A stretch of DNA of 18,560 nt from NCBI GenBank assembly GCA_012841225.1, contig DUVD01000121.1, forward strand, positions 1-18,560. Direction: 5' to 3'. Below, one piece after another: positions 8,309 through 16,268 of the stretch. Under the pieces are notes generated by a model. That model was not told the origin of the DNA. It saw nothing but the letters and a program-made list of their open reading frames with translations, and did not search any database. The position numbers and the translations under genes were made by a program. This DNA comes from Fibrobacter sp. (lineage in GTDB: Bacteria; Fibrobacterota; Fibrobacteria; Fibrobacterales; Fibrobacteraceae). How positions within the stretch are numbered: position 1 is the first letter of the stretch; every line of letters starts with the position of its first letter.

Positions 8309-8520
8309 TTCATCTCCTATTAGATGTGTTAACTATATATCTTCGATTTATTTCGAACGGGTTAAAACTAGCAAATTTTAATCGTAAAAAAAGGCTACTG
8401 AAGGGAAGATTTTCAAAAAAAGGAGCTTCTATAAAAAAACTTACCCTAAGCCCTTAGAAATAAGATAAATTATGACCAAAACGCCGTTAAAACCGAGATA
8501 ATAAGAGAGATAGAAGAAAT
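8309..8520. promoter_or_regulatory. Shared divergent upstream region of pckG and glgC
   Basis: This 212-bp, A/T-rich gap must hold the promoters of both genes. Toward pckG there is a perfect inverted repeat, TTCGA-TTTATT-TCGAA (8342-8357), next to an alternating TATATA run at 8334-8340, which could be an operator beside a -10 box. Toward glgC, GATAAT at 8497-8502 is a possible -10, but no good -35 is spaced correctly. The middle contains two A-runs followed by GG and nothing that looks coding. Exact promoter positions are not supported. Confidence 0.4.
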
Positions 8521-9771
8521 ATGAGTTGGTCTTACAGAGAACATCAAAAAAACATCCTTTGCATGGTTATGGCCGGCGGCCAAGGAAGTCGCTTGCAACC
8601 CCTTACACGAGACCGCGCGAAGCCCGCTGTGCACTTTGGCGGGACTTATCGAATTATTGATTTTGTATTAAACAACTTCATCAATAGTGGCATTTTTAAA
8701 ATTAAAGTTTTAACGCAATTTAAATCCGATTCTCTCAATAAGCACATTTCAGCCGCTTGGAACTTCAACACAAGCCTCGATCAATACGTCGACTTGGTAC
8801 CCGCTCAAATGCGCACTGGAGAAGACTGGTACCGAGGCACTTCAGATGCCATTTTTCAAAACATCAACTTAATCACAGATGAACGTCCAGACCTCGTTGC
8901 TATTTTTGGTGGTGATCACATCTATAAGATGGATATCAATCAAATGATCGACTTCCATTTAAGCCGTGCTGCATTGCTTACCATTGCCGCCATTCCCGTT
9001 CCCGTTAACGAAGCACATGAATTTGGCGTTATCGAAGTCGATGCAGACAACCGCATGATCGGCTTCCAAGAAAAGTCCAGTGAACCTAAAGAAATCCCTG
9101 GAAAACCGGGCTGGTGCCTCGCTAGCATGGGCAATTACATCTTTACAAGCAAGTTTTTGGTTCGAGAATTGCTTAGTGGCTCTAAACAAGGAGCCACGGA
9201 CTTTGGCAAGCACATTATCCCGCTTCTTTATAAAGAGCACCCTGTTTACGTGTACGATTTTAACACGAACATCGTTCGAGGCGAGCAAGCGTCTACTAAG
9301 GGCTACTGGCGCGATGTAGGTACTTTAGATGCCTTTTTTGATGCGAATATGGATCTTTGCTCCGAAACTCCTTTATTTGACCTCTACAATCATTATTGGC
9401 CCATCAGGACTTTCAATTGGAATCAACCTCCCGCTCGCTTCTTTGGCAACCAAGAACCACCAGCTTATCAAGGCGCAGCGATCGACTCCATCGTCTCGGC
9501 GGGTTGCATTATTGGTGGAGGTACTGTAGTTAAAAGCGTTTTAAGCCCTGGGACTTCTATTCAAAAAGAAGCTTTTGTCAAGGAATCCATTCTGTTTCCA
9601 AACGTGACCATTGGGCCAGGAGCAAAAGTCCAGCGAGCCATTATTGAAAAAGGCCTCCACATCCCTGCTGGCTTCGAGGTTGGCTTTGATTTAGAGCGCG
9701 ATCGTCGGATTTTCCACGTGACCGATTCTGGAATAGTCGTTATCTCTAAAGACACTGTAATTAAAGCTTAA
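8521..9771 (+). CDS. glgC: Glucose-1-phosphate adenylyltransferase (ADP-glucose pyrophosphorylase)
   Basis: It makes ADP-glucose from ATP and glucose-1-phosphate, the committed step of bacterial glycogen synthesis. Residues 1-~270 are the nucleotidyltransferase domain: VMAGGQGSRLQPLTRDRAKPA, the substrate region EDWYRGTSDAIFQN, IFGGDHIYKMD and YWRDVGTLDAF. The rest is a left-handed beta-helix domain (VVKSVLSPGTSIQ, LFPNVTIGPGA). Length (416) is normal. The FGGTYRIIDF segment has Thr42 where E. coli has the activator-binding Lys39 in FGGKFRIIDF. Overall wording, including YVDLVPAQMR and the C-terminal VTDSGIVVISKDTVI, is closer to the actinobacterial type as I recall it. The ribosome binding site is weak (GAGAGATAG). 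glgC is convergent with dusB, only 2 bp apart. Confidence 0.96.
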   Translation: MSWSYREHQKNILCMVMAGGQGSRLQPLTRDRAKPAVHFGGTYRIIDFVLNNFINSGIFKIKVLTQFKSDSLNKHISAAWNFNTSLDQYVDLVPAQMRTGEDWYRGTSDAIFQNINLITDERPDLVAIFGGDHIYKMDINQMIDFHLSRAALLTIAAIPVPVNEAHEFGVIEVDADNRMIGFQEKSSEPKEIPGKPGWCLASMGNYIFTSKFLVRELLSGSKQGATDFGKHIIPLLYKEHPVYVYDFNTNIVRGEQASTKGYWRDVGTLDAFFDANMDLCSETPLFDLYNHYWPIRTFNWNQPPARFFGNQEPPAYQGAAIDSIVSAGCIIGGGTVVKSVLSPGTSIQKEAFVKESILFPNVTIGPGAKVQRAIIEKGLHIPAGFEVGFDLERDRRIFHVTDSGIVVISKDTVIKA

Positions 9772-9773
9772 AA

Positions 9774-10874
9774 TCAGCCCTTAAACTGACGCCCAAAAGT
9801 CACTTCATTCTCTTTTTTTCCATTTAGGTTCACTAACCTATCTGGGTAAAATTGAGTATTTAAAGAACAATCATCTTCAATAAAAAGCGCTATCTTCTCA
9901 AAAAAGGCGATTGGTGTTTCACTTGTGAGTAGAGACTGCCTAAAAATCAAGTTCTCTGGAAAAAGTCCTTTGCAGAGTCTGGCGGCCAGTTGTTTTAATC
10001 GTCCTAAAGCTCCCGAAGCGGTAATACCGTCTTCCAGCATATACCCATAGTACTTTTCAAAAATCGAAAACGCCTCTTTTAACGAAATTTCAAGAGAAGG
10101 ATTCCCTTCCCACGCATCGGCAATTTGACCAAACAGCCAAGGGTTGTGTAGAGCACCGCGACCAATACTAACCCCCACAATCGGATACTTCTCGAGCTTC
10201 TCTCTTGCCGTGTTCACACTAACGATATCTCCATTACCCACTACAGGAATTTTGGCACGTGACGCCGTCTCGCCTATAATATCCCAGTCAGCAAAACCAT
10301 TATAACCTTGAACTCGTGTTCGACCGTGCACCGTAAGCAAATCTACACCCTCACCTTCTGCAATGCGAAGCGTATCAAAAATATTGATATGCTCTTCGTC
10401 CCAACCAATTCGGCACTTTAAAGTCATTGGCAAGTCTATCTCTGATTTTACTGCGCGTAAAATAGCCGCTAAGCGATCTAAGTCGCGCAATAGGCCCGCG
10501 CCACCACCTTTATCTGCCACTTTTGGAACTGGGCAACCGGCATTAATTTCAATAAAGTCGGGCTGTAATGTTTCAATAAGCCCAGCGGCCTTAGCCATAC
10601 GCACAGGGTCTCTGCCAAATATTTGAATACCAAAAGGCCTTTCCTCGGGATAAAACTTTAATTCTTTTCGGTTTTTTAGAGAAAAGTCAGAGCTCCCATC
10701 TGTGGACACAAACTCAGAAACCAAAAGTCCCATTCGATTTTTAGCGAGATCGCGACAAAGTCTTCTAAAAGGAGGATCAGTGACGCCAGCCATTGGACTT
10801 AAAATCGTATTAGGAAAAACCGACAACGAGCCGAAGGAAAAAGACGTCTTTTCTACTTTCAACATTCTATCCAC
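9774..10874 (-). CDS. dusB: tRNA-dihydrouridine synthase
   Basis: This FMN enzyme reduces uridine to dihydrouridine in tRNA using NADPH. The N-terminal TIM barrel begins with ILSPMAGVTDPPFRRLC, which holds FMN-contacting residues. The active-site loop is EINAGCPVPKVADKGGGAGLL, with Cys114 as the proton donor. TLKCRIGWD, TVHGRTRVQGY, VVGNGDIVS and VSIGRGALHNPWLF are further family signatures. The wording fits the DusB group, though A/B/C assignment from sequence alone is not certain. GTG at 10874 is preferred over the ATG three codons later because GAGGTG lies seven bases upstream of it. There is no terminator between dusB and convergent glgC. Confidence 0.93.
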   Translation of the reverse strand: MDRMLKVEKTSFSFGSLSVFPNTILSPMAGVTDPPFRRLCRDLAKNRMGLLVSEFVSTDGSSDFSLKNRKELKFYPEERPFGIQIFGRDPVRMAKAAGLIETLQPDFIEINAGCPVPKVADKGGGAGLLRDLDRLAAILRAVKSEIDLPMTLKCRIGWDEEHINIFDTLRIAEGEGVDLLTVHGRTRVQGYNGFADWDIIGETASRAKIPVVGNGDIVSVNTAREKLEKYPIVGVSIGRGALHNPWLFGQIADAWEGNPSLEISLKEAFSIFEKYYGYMLEDGITASGALGRLKQLAARLCKGLFPENLIFRQSLLTSETPIAFFEKIALFIEDDCSLNTQFYPDRLVNLNGKKENEVTFGRQFKG

Positions 10875-10969
10875 AATTATTCACCTCATATCCTCAACAT
10901 TTAACCAAAAAAAACTCTTATTCGTATGGAAAGTAGTTCTTTTTTTTTCCAGGAATCTATATTTTAAGC

Positions 10970-11320
10970 GTGGCAAATATAACAAAACAAGATCTTATTC
11001 AAGAAATCGCTAAAGCAACTGGGTTTGTTCAAAGCAATATAAAAACTGTTGTCGAACAAACACTTAGCTTGGTTGGAGAAAAACTAATCGAAGGAAAAAC
11101 AATTGAACTTCGAGGTTTTGGCACTTTTGCTTGTAAAATGCGCAAGGCTCGCCCAGCAAGAAACCCAAGAACAGGGGAAACCGTTTATTTACAAGAGCGT
11201 CTTGTCCCTACGTTTAAGTTCTCTTCTGACATCAAAGATAAAGTCAATTTTATCGATGCACTTCAAGCAGAAGTCGAAGTTTCTCAAGAAGCAGAAACCC
11301 CAAACGCCTTAAGCCTTTAA
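10970..11320 (+). CDS. HU/IHF family DNA-binding protein
   Basis: This small dimeric nucleoid protein bends DNA. MANITKQDLIQEIAKATG and the following helix form the dimer body. IELRGFGTFACK, then ARPARNPRTGETV, are the saddle and DNA-gripping arm, with the conserved RNP tip that intercalates into DNA. The C-terminus has an extra ~20 residues rich in Glu beyond the usual ~90-95-residue body. Start is GTG; AGGA sits about 15 bases upstream, a wide spacing, so initiation may be weak or depend on other signals. The 95-bp gap to divergent dusB should hold both promoters. HU versus IHF subtype cannot be settled by eye. Confidence 0.93.
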   Translation: MANITKQDLIQEIAKATGFVQSNIKTVVEQTLSLVGEKLIEGKTIELRGFGTFACKMRKARPARNPRTGETVYLQERLVPTFKFSSDIKDKVNFIDALQAEVEVSQEAETPNALSL

Positions 11321-11327
11321 AGCTTAA
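11309..11327. other. Inverted repeat across the HU/rsuA convergent stop codons
   Basis: TTAAGC at 11309-11314 and GCTTAA at 11322-11327 are perfect 6-bp arms around a 7-base loop. They cover the ends of both convergent genes, which are only 3 bp apart. It is A/T-rich and lacks a clean T run, so it is at best a weak bidirectional terminator. Confidence 0.3.
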
Positions 11328-12034
11328 TTGCTTAAACTTTCTATTTCTTCCGCGTTTAAGTAACGCCATTCTTTTGGTTTTAAATTGGGGTCTAAAGAAA
11401 CCCCTCCAATTGATAGCCGGCGTAAGGCTTCTGCATGGTTACCCACAGCAGCAATCATCCGACGAACTTGATGGTAAAGGCCTTCACCAATTTCAATTTC
11501 CACCAACTTATCTTCTAGCTTTTTAAAAGAACGAGCAAACACAGGCTTTTTTTCGTTATTAAGCATCACACCAGCTAGCAAATGCTTTTCTTGGCCTTCT
11601 TCTAACGGTCTAGCCAAAGCCACTTCATAACGCTTTAACACGCCTCTTTTGGGGCTCTCTATATGGTGAATGAAATCCCCTTTATTAGAAAAGAGCAAAA
11701 GACCGGAAGAATCTACATCTAAACGCCCCACAGACCGAATTTTCATACCTAAGAAACGGGAGGGTAGTAAAGAAAATACACCTTCATAATAACGAGGGTT
11801 ATGACTGCATTCAACACCAACTGGCTTGTGCATCATCAAGTACAGGTCTTCAAATGTCGGTATTTTTTCACTATTAACATTAATGAATTCCGGACGAGCC
11901 TCTAATTTCATAAACGGATCATCATGTACTATTCCATTTATTTCGACAAGCCCCATGCGAATAAGGGAACGAGATTCTTTTCTCGAACCAAAACCTAAAG
12001 AAGAAACTAAACGTTCTAAAGTCAAAGCTGGCAT
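11324..12034 (-). CDS. rsuA: RsuA-family 16S rRNA-type pseudouridine synthase
   Basis: The family isomerises a specific uridine to pseudouridine in rRNA; RsuA of E. coli targets U516 of 16S rRNA. An N-terminal S4 RNA-binding domain (LTLERLVSSLGFGSRKESRSLI) precedes the catalytic domain, with catalytic Asp106 in GRLDVDSSGLLL and the end motifs GLYHQVRRM and RRLSIGG. From the ATG at 12034 the protein has 236 residues, normal for RsuA. An upstream in-frame ATG at 12076 is rejected because GGAGG sits just before 12034 and that ATG overlaps the previous stop as TAATG, implying translational coupling. It is the last gene of the seven-gene operon; exact rRNA target versus RluB/E/F relatives is inferred. 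Confidence 0.88.
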   Translation of the reverse strand: MPALTLERLVSSLGFGSRKESRSLIRMGLVEINGIVHDDPFMKLEARPEFINVNSEKIPTFEDLYLMMHKPVGVECSHNPRYYEGVFSLLPSRFLGMKIRSVGRLDVDSSGLLLFSNKGDFIHHIESPKRGVLKRYEVALARPLEEGQEKHLLAGVMLNNEKKPVFARSFKKLEDKLVEIEIGEGLYHQVRRMIAAVGNHAEALRRLSIGGVSLDPNLKPKEWRYLNAEEIESLSN

Positions 12035-12933
12035 TAATCCTCCGCCGCTAAAAGGTCTACAATTTTTCGACGCCAAAAAACTAAACGAAACATCGAAGAG
12101 TTTTTAATAAAAATCTTTTTGTTTTTACGATACCACCAATAAACGCGGGCAGCAAAAACCAAAGCCATCAAAGACCAAACCATCAAAAAAAACAAGCGAA
12201 AACGCACTAAAACACTGCCTTTAATTTCAAGCTCTTTTTCTTTTAGCCAGTCCATTTGAAAATCCCAGCTTTCAAAAAACCGAACCTGCGAAGAAAGAAG
12301 TGCCGCTATCGCAGATGCCGATCCCATTTCATCGTACTCCATGCGAATACCTTGAACAACAGTGTGCTCAAATCGAATTGTAAAAAGTTGCCATGCACGC
12401 TTTAACAAACGCCAAGCCATTCGAAGAACCATTGCGTTTAATTTGGGATTAAACATTAAAGTCAAAAATTCTTTTTCAGAAAGGACGCGTTTTTTTTTCT
12501 GTGAACTCATCTCTGGCTCTGCGTCAGGTTCTACATCATCAAATTTTACGATGTCATCCAGAGCCACGGTTTCTAATTCGGGCACTATATCTTTATCTTC
12601 AAATGCAACGCCATCCGGTTCATCGTCAATTGATGTCGCCATGTCCTCTTTGGTCAAGCCTGCACTACTGCTCGTCGAAATAACCTCTTCGACTTCTGCT
12701 CCCATCTCTTCTGGCGTTTCTCCATTCGAATTAACATCGTCTTCCAAAGGAGACTCGTCTGCATCTTCAGATTCGTCTTTATCTTGACTACTAAAAATCT
12801 TCCAGTTAAAAAATCGTATTTCTATAAGCCCTTTTTTTTTGGCACCAACGAAAAAGAATCGGATTTTCACTGGAAAAAAAAGAAGCAGAGCAACAAATAG
12901 AATAAGCCCTGCTATAATAAAAATACCGATCAA
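12034..12933 (-). CDS. Membrane protein with acidic linker, DUF2953-like
   Basis: I do not recognise a precise function. Residues 1-~22 are a membrane segment (IFIIAGLILFVALLLFFPV) followed by KIRFFFVGAKKKGLIEIRFF. Residues ~50-145 are very acidic, rich in Asp, Glu and Ser, and likely disordered. After KKKR the rest (~150-299) has WRLLKRAWQLFTIRFEHTVVQG, a segment with GSASAIAALLSSQV, and a second hydrophobic stretch (FRLFFLMVWSLMALVFAARVYWW). This layout resembles DUF2953 proteins, known as small membrane proteins of unknown role; the match is weak. Start is TTG with CGGAG five bases upstream, two bases after the mlaC-like stop, so translation is probably coupled. Confidence 0.7.
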   Translation of the reverse strand: MIGIFIIAGLILFVALLLFFPVKIRFFFVGAKKKGLIEIRFFNWKIFSSQDKDESEDADESPLEDDVNSNGETPEEMGAEVEEVISTSSSAGLTKEDMATSIDDEPDGVAFEDKDIVPELETVALDDIVKFDDVEPDAEPEMSSQKKKRVLSEKEFLTLMFNPKLNAMVLRMAWRLLKRAWQLFTIRFEHTVVQGIRMEYDEMGSASAIAALLSSQVRFFESWDFQMDWLKEKELEIKGSVLVRFRLFFLMVWSLMALVFAARVYWWYRKNKKIFIKNSSMFRLVFWRRKIVDLLAAED

Positions 12934-12935
12934 GA

Positions 12936-13517
12936 TTACTCCGTTTCGTTTGCTTTATCGCGAATGATTTTGATGAGATCATTAAAGGTTTTTGTTTTTA
13001 AAATCGTCGAGAATTGCTCTTTATAATTCCGCGCTGTCGACAAGTCGTCAATCACTAAGTCCCACGCTTTCCATGCATCAGCAACTAAAGACATTCTATA
13101 CTCTAAAACCGATTCTTTACCTTTGTACCAAACGTGAGCTACCACGCGCGCTTCGTCTTTACCTTTGTACTTGACTTCTTCATAAACCGTCGAGTCGGCA
13201 CGGTACATTTCTAATTTACGGGCACTAGAATTGCGCACCATTCTTTGAAACTGATTTACAAAAGTATCTAAGTCCGCTTCACTTTGAGCTTTCCATATAG
13301 AGGTAGCTAAAGATTTTTGAGCGAGCAATTTGAAATCGAAAGATTCGTTTAACAAGTTTTTAATATGCTCTTTTTCTTTTTTACTTAAAGATGATTTTTT
13401 TAAAAGCGTTTGTAATTCTACATCTTTTTTCTTAACCACATGAGCGGGATTTTCAGCACTAAATAAAAAGGATGCTGAGATTAAAAAGGTTACTGTTATA
13501 AATTGTATTTTAGTCAT
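12936..13517 (-). CDS. MlaC/Ttg2D-family periplasmic phospholipid-binding protein
   Basis: Family members shuttle phospholipids between the outer and inner membrane through the periplasm. A signal peptide (MTKIQFITVTFLISASFLFSA) precedes the mature domain. FDFKLLAQKSLATSIWKA, then FVNQFQRMVRNSSARKLEMY, WKAWDLVIDDLSTARNYKEQF and a C-terminal FNDLIKIIRDKAN match the PF05494 pattern. Length (193) is normal. AAGTAAGGA lies just upstream, overlapping the TolC-family stop region. The usual partners MlaF, MlaE, MlaD and MlaB are not in this window, so the donor or acceptor complex must be elsewhere or different; its neighbours are a TolC-family channel and a DUF2953-like membrane protein. Confidence 0.85.
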   Translation of the reverse strand: MTKIQFITVTFLISASFLFSAENPAHVVKKKDVELQTLLKKSSLSKKEKEHIKNLLNESFDFKLLAQKSLATSIWKAQSEADLDTFVNQFQRMVRNSSARKLEMYRADSTVYEEVKYKGKDEARVVAHVWYKGKESVLEYRMSLVADAWKAWDLVIDDLSTARNYKEQFSTILKTKTFNDLIKIIRDKANETE

Positions 13518-13526
13518 AAAGGGTCC

Positions 13527-14897
13527 TTACTTTAACATATAAGTAGTATGAAAATCTTCTAAAGACAAGCCCATTCTGTAAATAAGCTCTGCAAACTCAA
13601 TATTGTAAGAGCAAATAGCAAAATAATAGTTTTTCTTCAAATTAATGTTTTGTGTATAAGCAGACAGCAGCTTCTCTGCATTGGAGGGGTCTAAATCATA
13701 TTGAATTGCAGCTCCTTTTAAGATAGCTTCCGTAGCCCGTAGGCTCGTTTTTATGCTTTCTAATTTATCACGCAGGGATTCTAGTTTATAATACTGCTCT
13801 TCAACCTTTAATAGTAAGCCATCTAACGCATAGCGATCTTTTAATCTTAATGAATTATATTCTATGCGTGCTTTTTTAAACGACTCCATTCCTTTCCAAA
13901 AATTTAAGCGATAGCGAAGGCCAATGCCAAAAGTGCCTCCAAGTTTATTTACTGCGTCTTGAGCAAAGGCATTTTTTTGTATGACCTGGCGGTCTCCGGC
14001 CCAAGACTTAACGTATTCAAATTCGGCCATTATAAAAAACTCAGGGGCAAGCTTAGACCCCGCCAAATCCATTTGATAAGACTTTGCCTGTAACCCTGCT
14101 TGTAATTGTTTTAACTCTGGGTGCGAGTTCAGTGTCATTGTTTTAATTTCTTCTAAAGAGAGCAATGGTTCAGTGCGAACAGTTAGTATAGTATCGGTCG
14201 AAGAAAAAGAATCTCGCTCATTTAAATTTAATGAAAAACGAATGGCAAGCAAGACCTGTTTTAAGCCACGATCCGCATCCGAAACAGCCTCTTGAACCAC
14301 ATACATATTGGCTTTTAGCTTTAAGAAATCCATTTGCGATACGTTAGGATCATCGTTATCTAAAGCCTCTTCGAGCTTGTCGTAGGCCTCATCAATTTGT
14401 TTTTTTGCTTCTTTAGCCAAACGATTCATTTCTAAAGCTAGTAGGTAGTTATAATAGTATGATTGAAACTCAACTTCTTTTTTATGCTCCCCTTGAAGCA
14501 GCCCCAATTCATGTTGACGAATATCCGCTTGTATTGCTTTTTTGCCCACATTATACTGGCCTAGATTCAATGGCTGAATAGCCTTAATCTGGGTACCCCA
14601 GAACGGCCCCATTTTAGCAAAGTTCCAGGCTTCTATGGTATCGCCAGTTCCATCAACATATTCTTTTAATCCTGGGGCAGGCCCGACCATCATTGAAAAA
14701 CTAAAAGTAGGGAGAATAACCTCTGCCTTTAATGCGTCAAGCTGACTCTTTTTTAACGTAGTTGAATAGCGACTCTCGGTAACAATAGGATCTTTAGCTA
14801 AAGCCTCTTTTACAAAACTAACACAATCATAAGAACCTGCTGAAACAAAAGTAACAGCAAGTACTAGCAATGATAAAATTCGCAATAACATTAGCAT
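13527..14897 (-). CDS. TolC-family outer-membrane protein
   Basis: TolC-like trimers form an outer-membrane barrel and a long periplasmic alpha-helical tunnel for efflux or type I secretion. A signal peptide (MLMLLRILSLLVLAVTFVSA) is followed by two repeats of long amphipathic helices: YDCVSFVKEALAKDPIVTES with ALKAEVILPTFSFS, and EIKTMTLNSHPELKQLQAGL with LAGSKLAPEFFIMAEFEY. The last ~110 residues are coiled helices. Length is 456 residues from this start. A TTG at 14933 would extend the N-terminus inside the previous gene. ATG 14897 is preferred because the signal peptide begins there and it overlaps the previous stop as TAATG. No RND pump or adaptor gene is adjacent, so its inner-membrane partner is unknown. 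Confidence 0.86.
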   Translation of the reverse strand: MLMLLRILSLLVLAVTFVSAGSYDCVSFVKEALAKDPIVTESRYSTTLKKSQLDALKAEVILPTFSFSMMVGPAPGLKEYVDGTGDTIEAWNFAKMGPFWGTQIKAIQPLNLGQYNVGKKAIQADIRQHELGLLQGEHKKEVEFQSYYYNYLLALEMNRLAKEAKKQIDEAYDKLEEALDNDDPNVSQMDFLKLKANMYVVQEAVSDADRGLKQVLLAIRFSLNLNERDSFSSTDTILTVRTEPLLSLEEIKTMTLNSHPELKQLQAGLQAKSYQMDLAGSKLAPEFFIMAEFEYVKSWAGDRQVIQKNAFAQDAVNKLGGTFGIGLRYRLNFWKGMESFKKARIEYNSLRLKDRYALDGLLLKVEEQYYKLESLRDKLESIKTSLRATEAILKGAAIQYDLDPSNAEKLLSAYTQNINLKKNYYFAICSYNIEFAELIYRMGLSLEDFHTTYMLK

Positions 14898-15589
14898 TAA
14901 TCTAGAAAATTTGAGTTCGAAACTAGGTTCCAATATTTAGAAATAACTCTTTCATAGTAAAGTGTAGGAAGCGGTCGATTGTTTTTTAACAGCTGGTCCA
15001 ACATGCCAGGCCCAATATTGTAGGCAATAATGGCGTATTTTAAGTCTTGATATTTGCCAATTAAACGCATTAAATAAGCTGTCCCAATAACTACATTAAT
15101 ATCGGGCTGCATTAAATCATCTGCTGATTCAATACGATAACCAAAACGACGGCCAATGCTTTTTGCTGTTTCTATCTTAATCTGCATCAAACCGAATGCC
15201 CCTGATTCTTGTCCTGATCTCATACGGCCAACTGCATTTGGATTACCGTGACTTTCTTGAGCCACAATTCCTAAAATTAATAAAGGATCAATGTTATATG
15301 ATCTAGAAATTTTCCATATCTGTTCTGTCAATTCCAAGCGACTCTCTTCTGAAATTTTATTTTTAGATAAAAAGGCAAGCGCTTTTTCTATTTTCAAATA
15401 ATCCAAAGTCCACTTACCGTACTCTTCCAATTCTAAAAGTTCTTGGCGAAGGACTTGCTCTTCAAACAATAATACTTCCCATTTCTTTTGATCTTGAATC
15501 CAAACAACGACAAAAGCAACCCAAAGCATAAATGCCGCGGCATAAAAAAAGAATAGCGTTCCAGACGAAAGACGAAAACTAATTTTCAC
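14897..15589 (-). CDS. Membrane-anchored lytic transglycosylase (SLT fold)
   Basis: It likely cleaves peptidoglycan glycan strands in the periplasm, leaving 1,6-anhydro-muramic ends. A single N-terminal membrane segment (GTLFFFYAAAFMLWVAFVVVW) is followed by a short coiled stretch (FEEQVLRQELLELEEY) and then the SLT domain. Catalytic Glu112 lies in VAQESHGNPNAVG, with SGAFGLMQIKIETA and AIIAYNIGPG as supporting motifs. GTG 15589 is chosen because GGAG lies ten bases upstream; a TTG at 15613 with a poorer GGTGAG would add eight residues, and either is possible. The start overlaps the upstream STAS gene by 11 bp and the stop overlaps the TolC-family start. Confidence 0.87.
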   Translation of the reverse strand: MKISFRLSSGTLFFFYAAAFMLWVAFVVVWIQDQKKWEVLLFEEQVLRQELLELEEYGKWTLDYLKIEKALAFLSKNKISEESRLELTEQIWKISRSYNIDPLLILGIVAQESHGNPNAVGRMRSGQESGAFGLMQIKIETAKSIGRRFGYRIESADDLMQPDINVVIGTAYLMRLIGKYQDLKYAIIAYNIGPGMLDQLLKNNRPLPTLYYERVISKYWNLVSNSNFLD

Positions 15590-16268
15590 GCCTTGAGTTC
15601 TCCAAAAATTCAAGATAACTCACCCAGTCACGAATAGAGCCAAAGGCATGAGACGTTGTAGAATCAACCACTAGACCTAAATTTTGCAAAGAACCTAAAG
15701 AAGATTTCAGTTTTTCAATTTCTTGAACAGAGCGTTTTTTCTGATTTTCAAGATTCATTATTAACGCTTGCTGCTCTAAAGCATTTCGACTTTGAGAATG
15801 TACAATAGAAAACAAAGTAACGAACCAGCCGAGCAACAATACAAAGAGCGCTATGGCTACTCCTGGGCTTAAACGAAGCCCCGTTTGCTTGCTGTAATTG
15901 ATCCCAACTTGCTTTAACTGTTTCAAAATACCAGATTGTCTAAAGATTTTTTTGTTGTCGTATAATTCTAAAATATGAGAATAACGAGAAAAGTATTCCC
16001 GGTGTTCTTCTTGCGAAGAAATTAAAATGAACACCGCATTTTGTTTTCGAATACGATTTAACACATTCAAAAACAAGTCGAGGTAAGCATCATCAATAAA
16101 ACGCGCCTTTTCAAGATTCAAAAAGAAAAAACAGCCAGGACCTTTGATTAGCATCTCTATTTTTTCACGGACTGCAGGGAGTTGCAATAAGCCAAAAGTA
16201 CCGCGCAAAGTAATTTCTACATCATCGCCAGCATCATCAACTAAAATATCCATCCAATCTGATTTCAT
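15579..16268 (-). CDS. STAS domain-membrane-coiled-coil protein
   Basis: Residues 1-~105 resemble a STAS domain (VEITLRGTFGLLQLPAVREK, FFFLNLEKARFIDDAYLDLF), the fold of anti-sigma-factor antagonists and of NTP-sensing modules. The segment FIDDAYL aligns with FMDSSGL of SpoIIAA, so Asp60 (16089-16091) stands where the phosphorylated Ser would be. Residues ~133-155 form one membrane helix (PGVAIALFVLLLGWFVTLFSIV). The rest is a predicted periplasmic coiled coil (EQQALIMNLENQKKRSVQEI) and a short tail. The topology would link a cytoplasmic STAS module to the periplasm. GGAGGG precedes the ATG, which overlaps the upstream stop as ATGA. I do not know a named family with this architecture. Confidence 0.75.
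   Translation of the reverse strand: MKSDWMDILVDDAGDDVEITLRGTFGLLQLPAVREKIEMLIKGPGCFFFLNLEKARFIDDAYLDLFLNVLNRIRKQNAVFILISSQEEHREYFSRYSHILELYDNKKIFRQSGILKQLKQVGINYSKQTGLRLSPGVAIALFVLLLGWFVTLFSIVHSQSRNALEQQALIMNLENQKKRSVQEIEKLKSSLGSLQNLGLVVDSTTSHAFGSIRDWVSYLEFLENSRREN

Noticed and set aside
12035..12076. Upstream ATG start for rsuA
   Set aside because: It would overlap the previous gene by 43 bp and lacks the S4-domain pattern; ATG 12034 has GGAGG and a TAATG junction.
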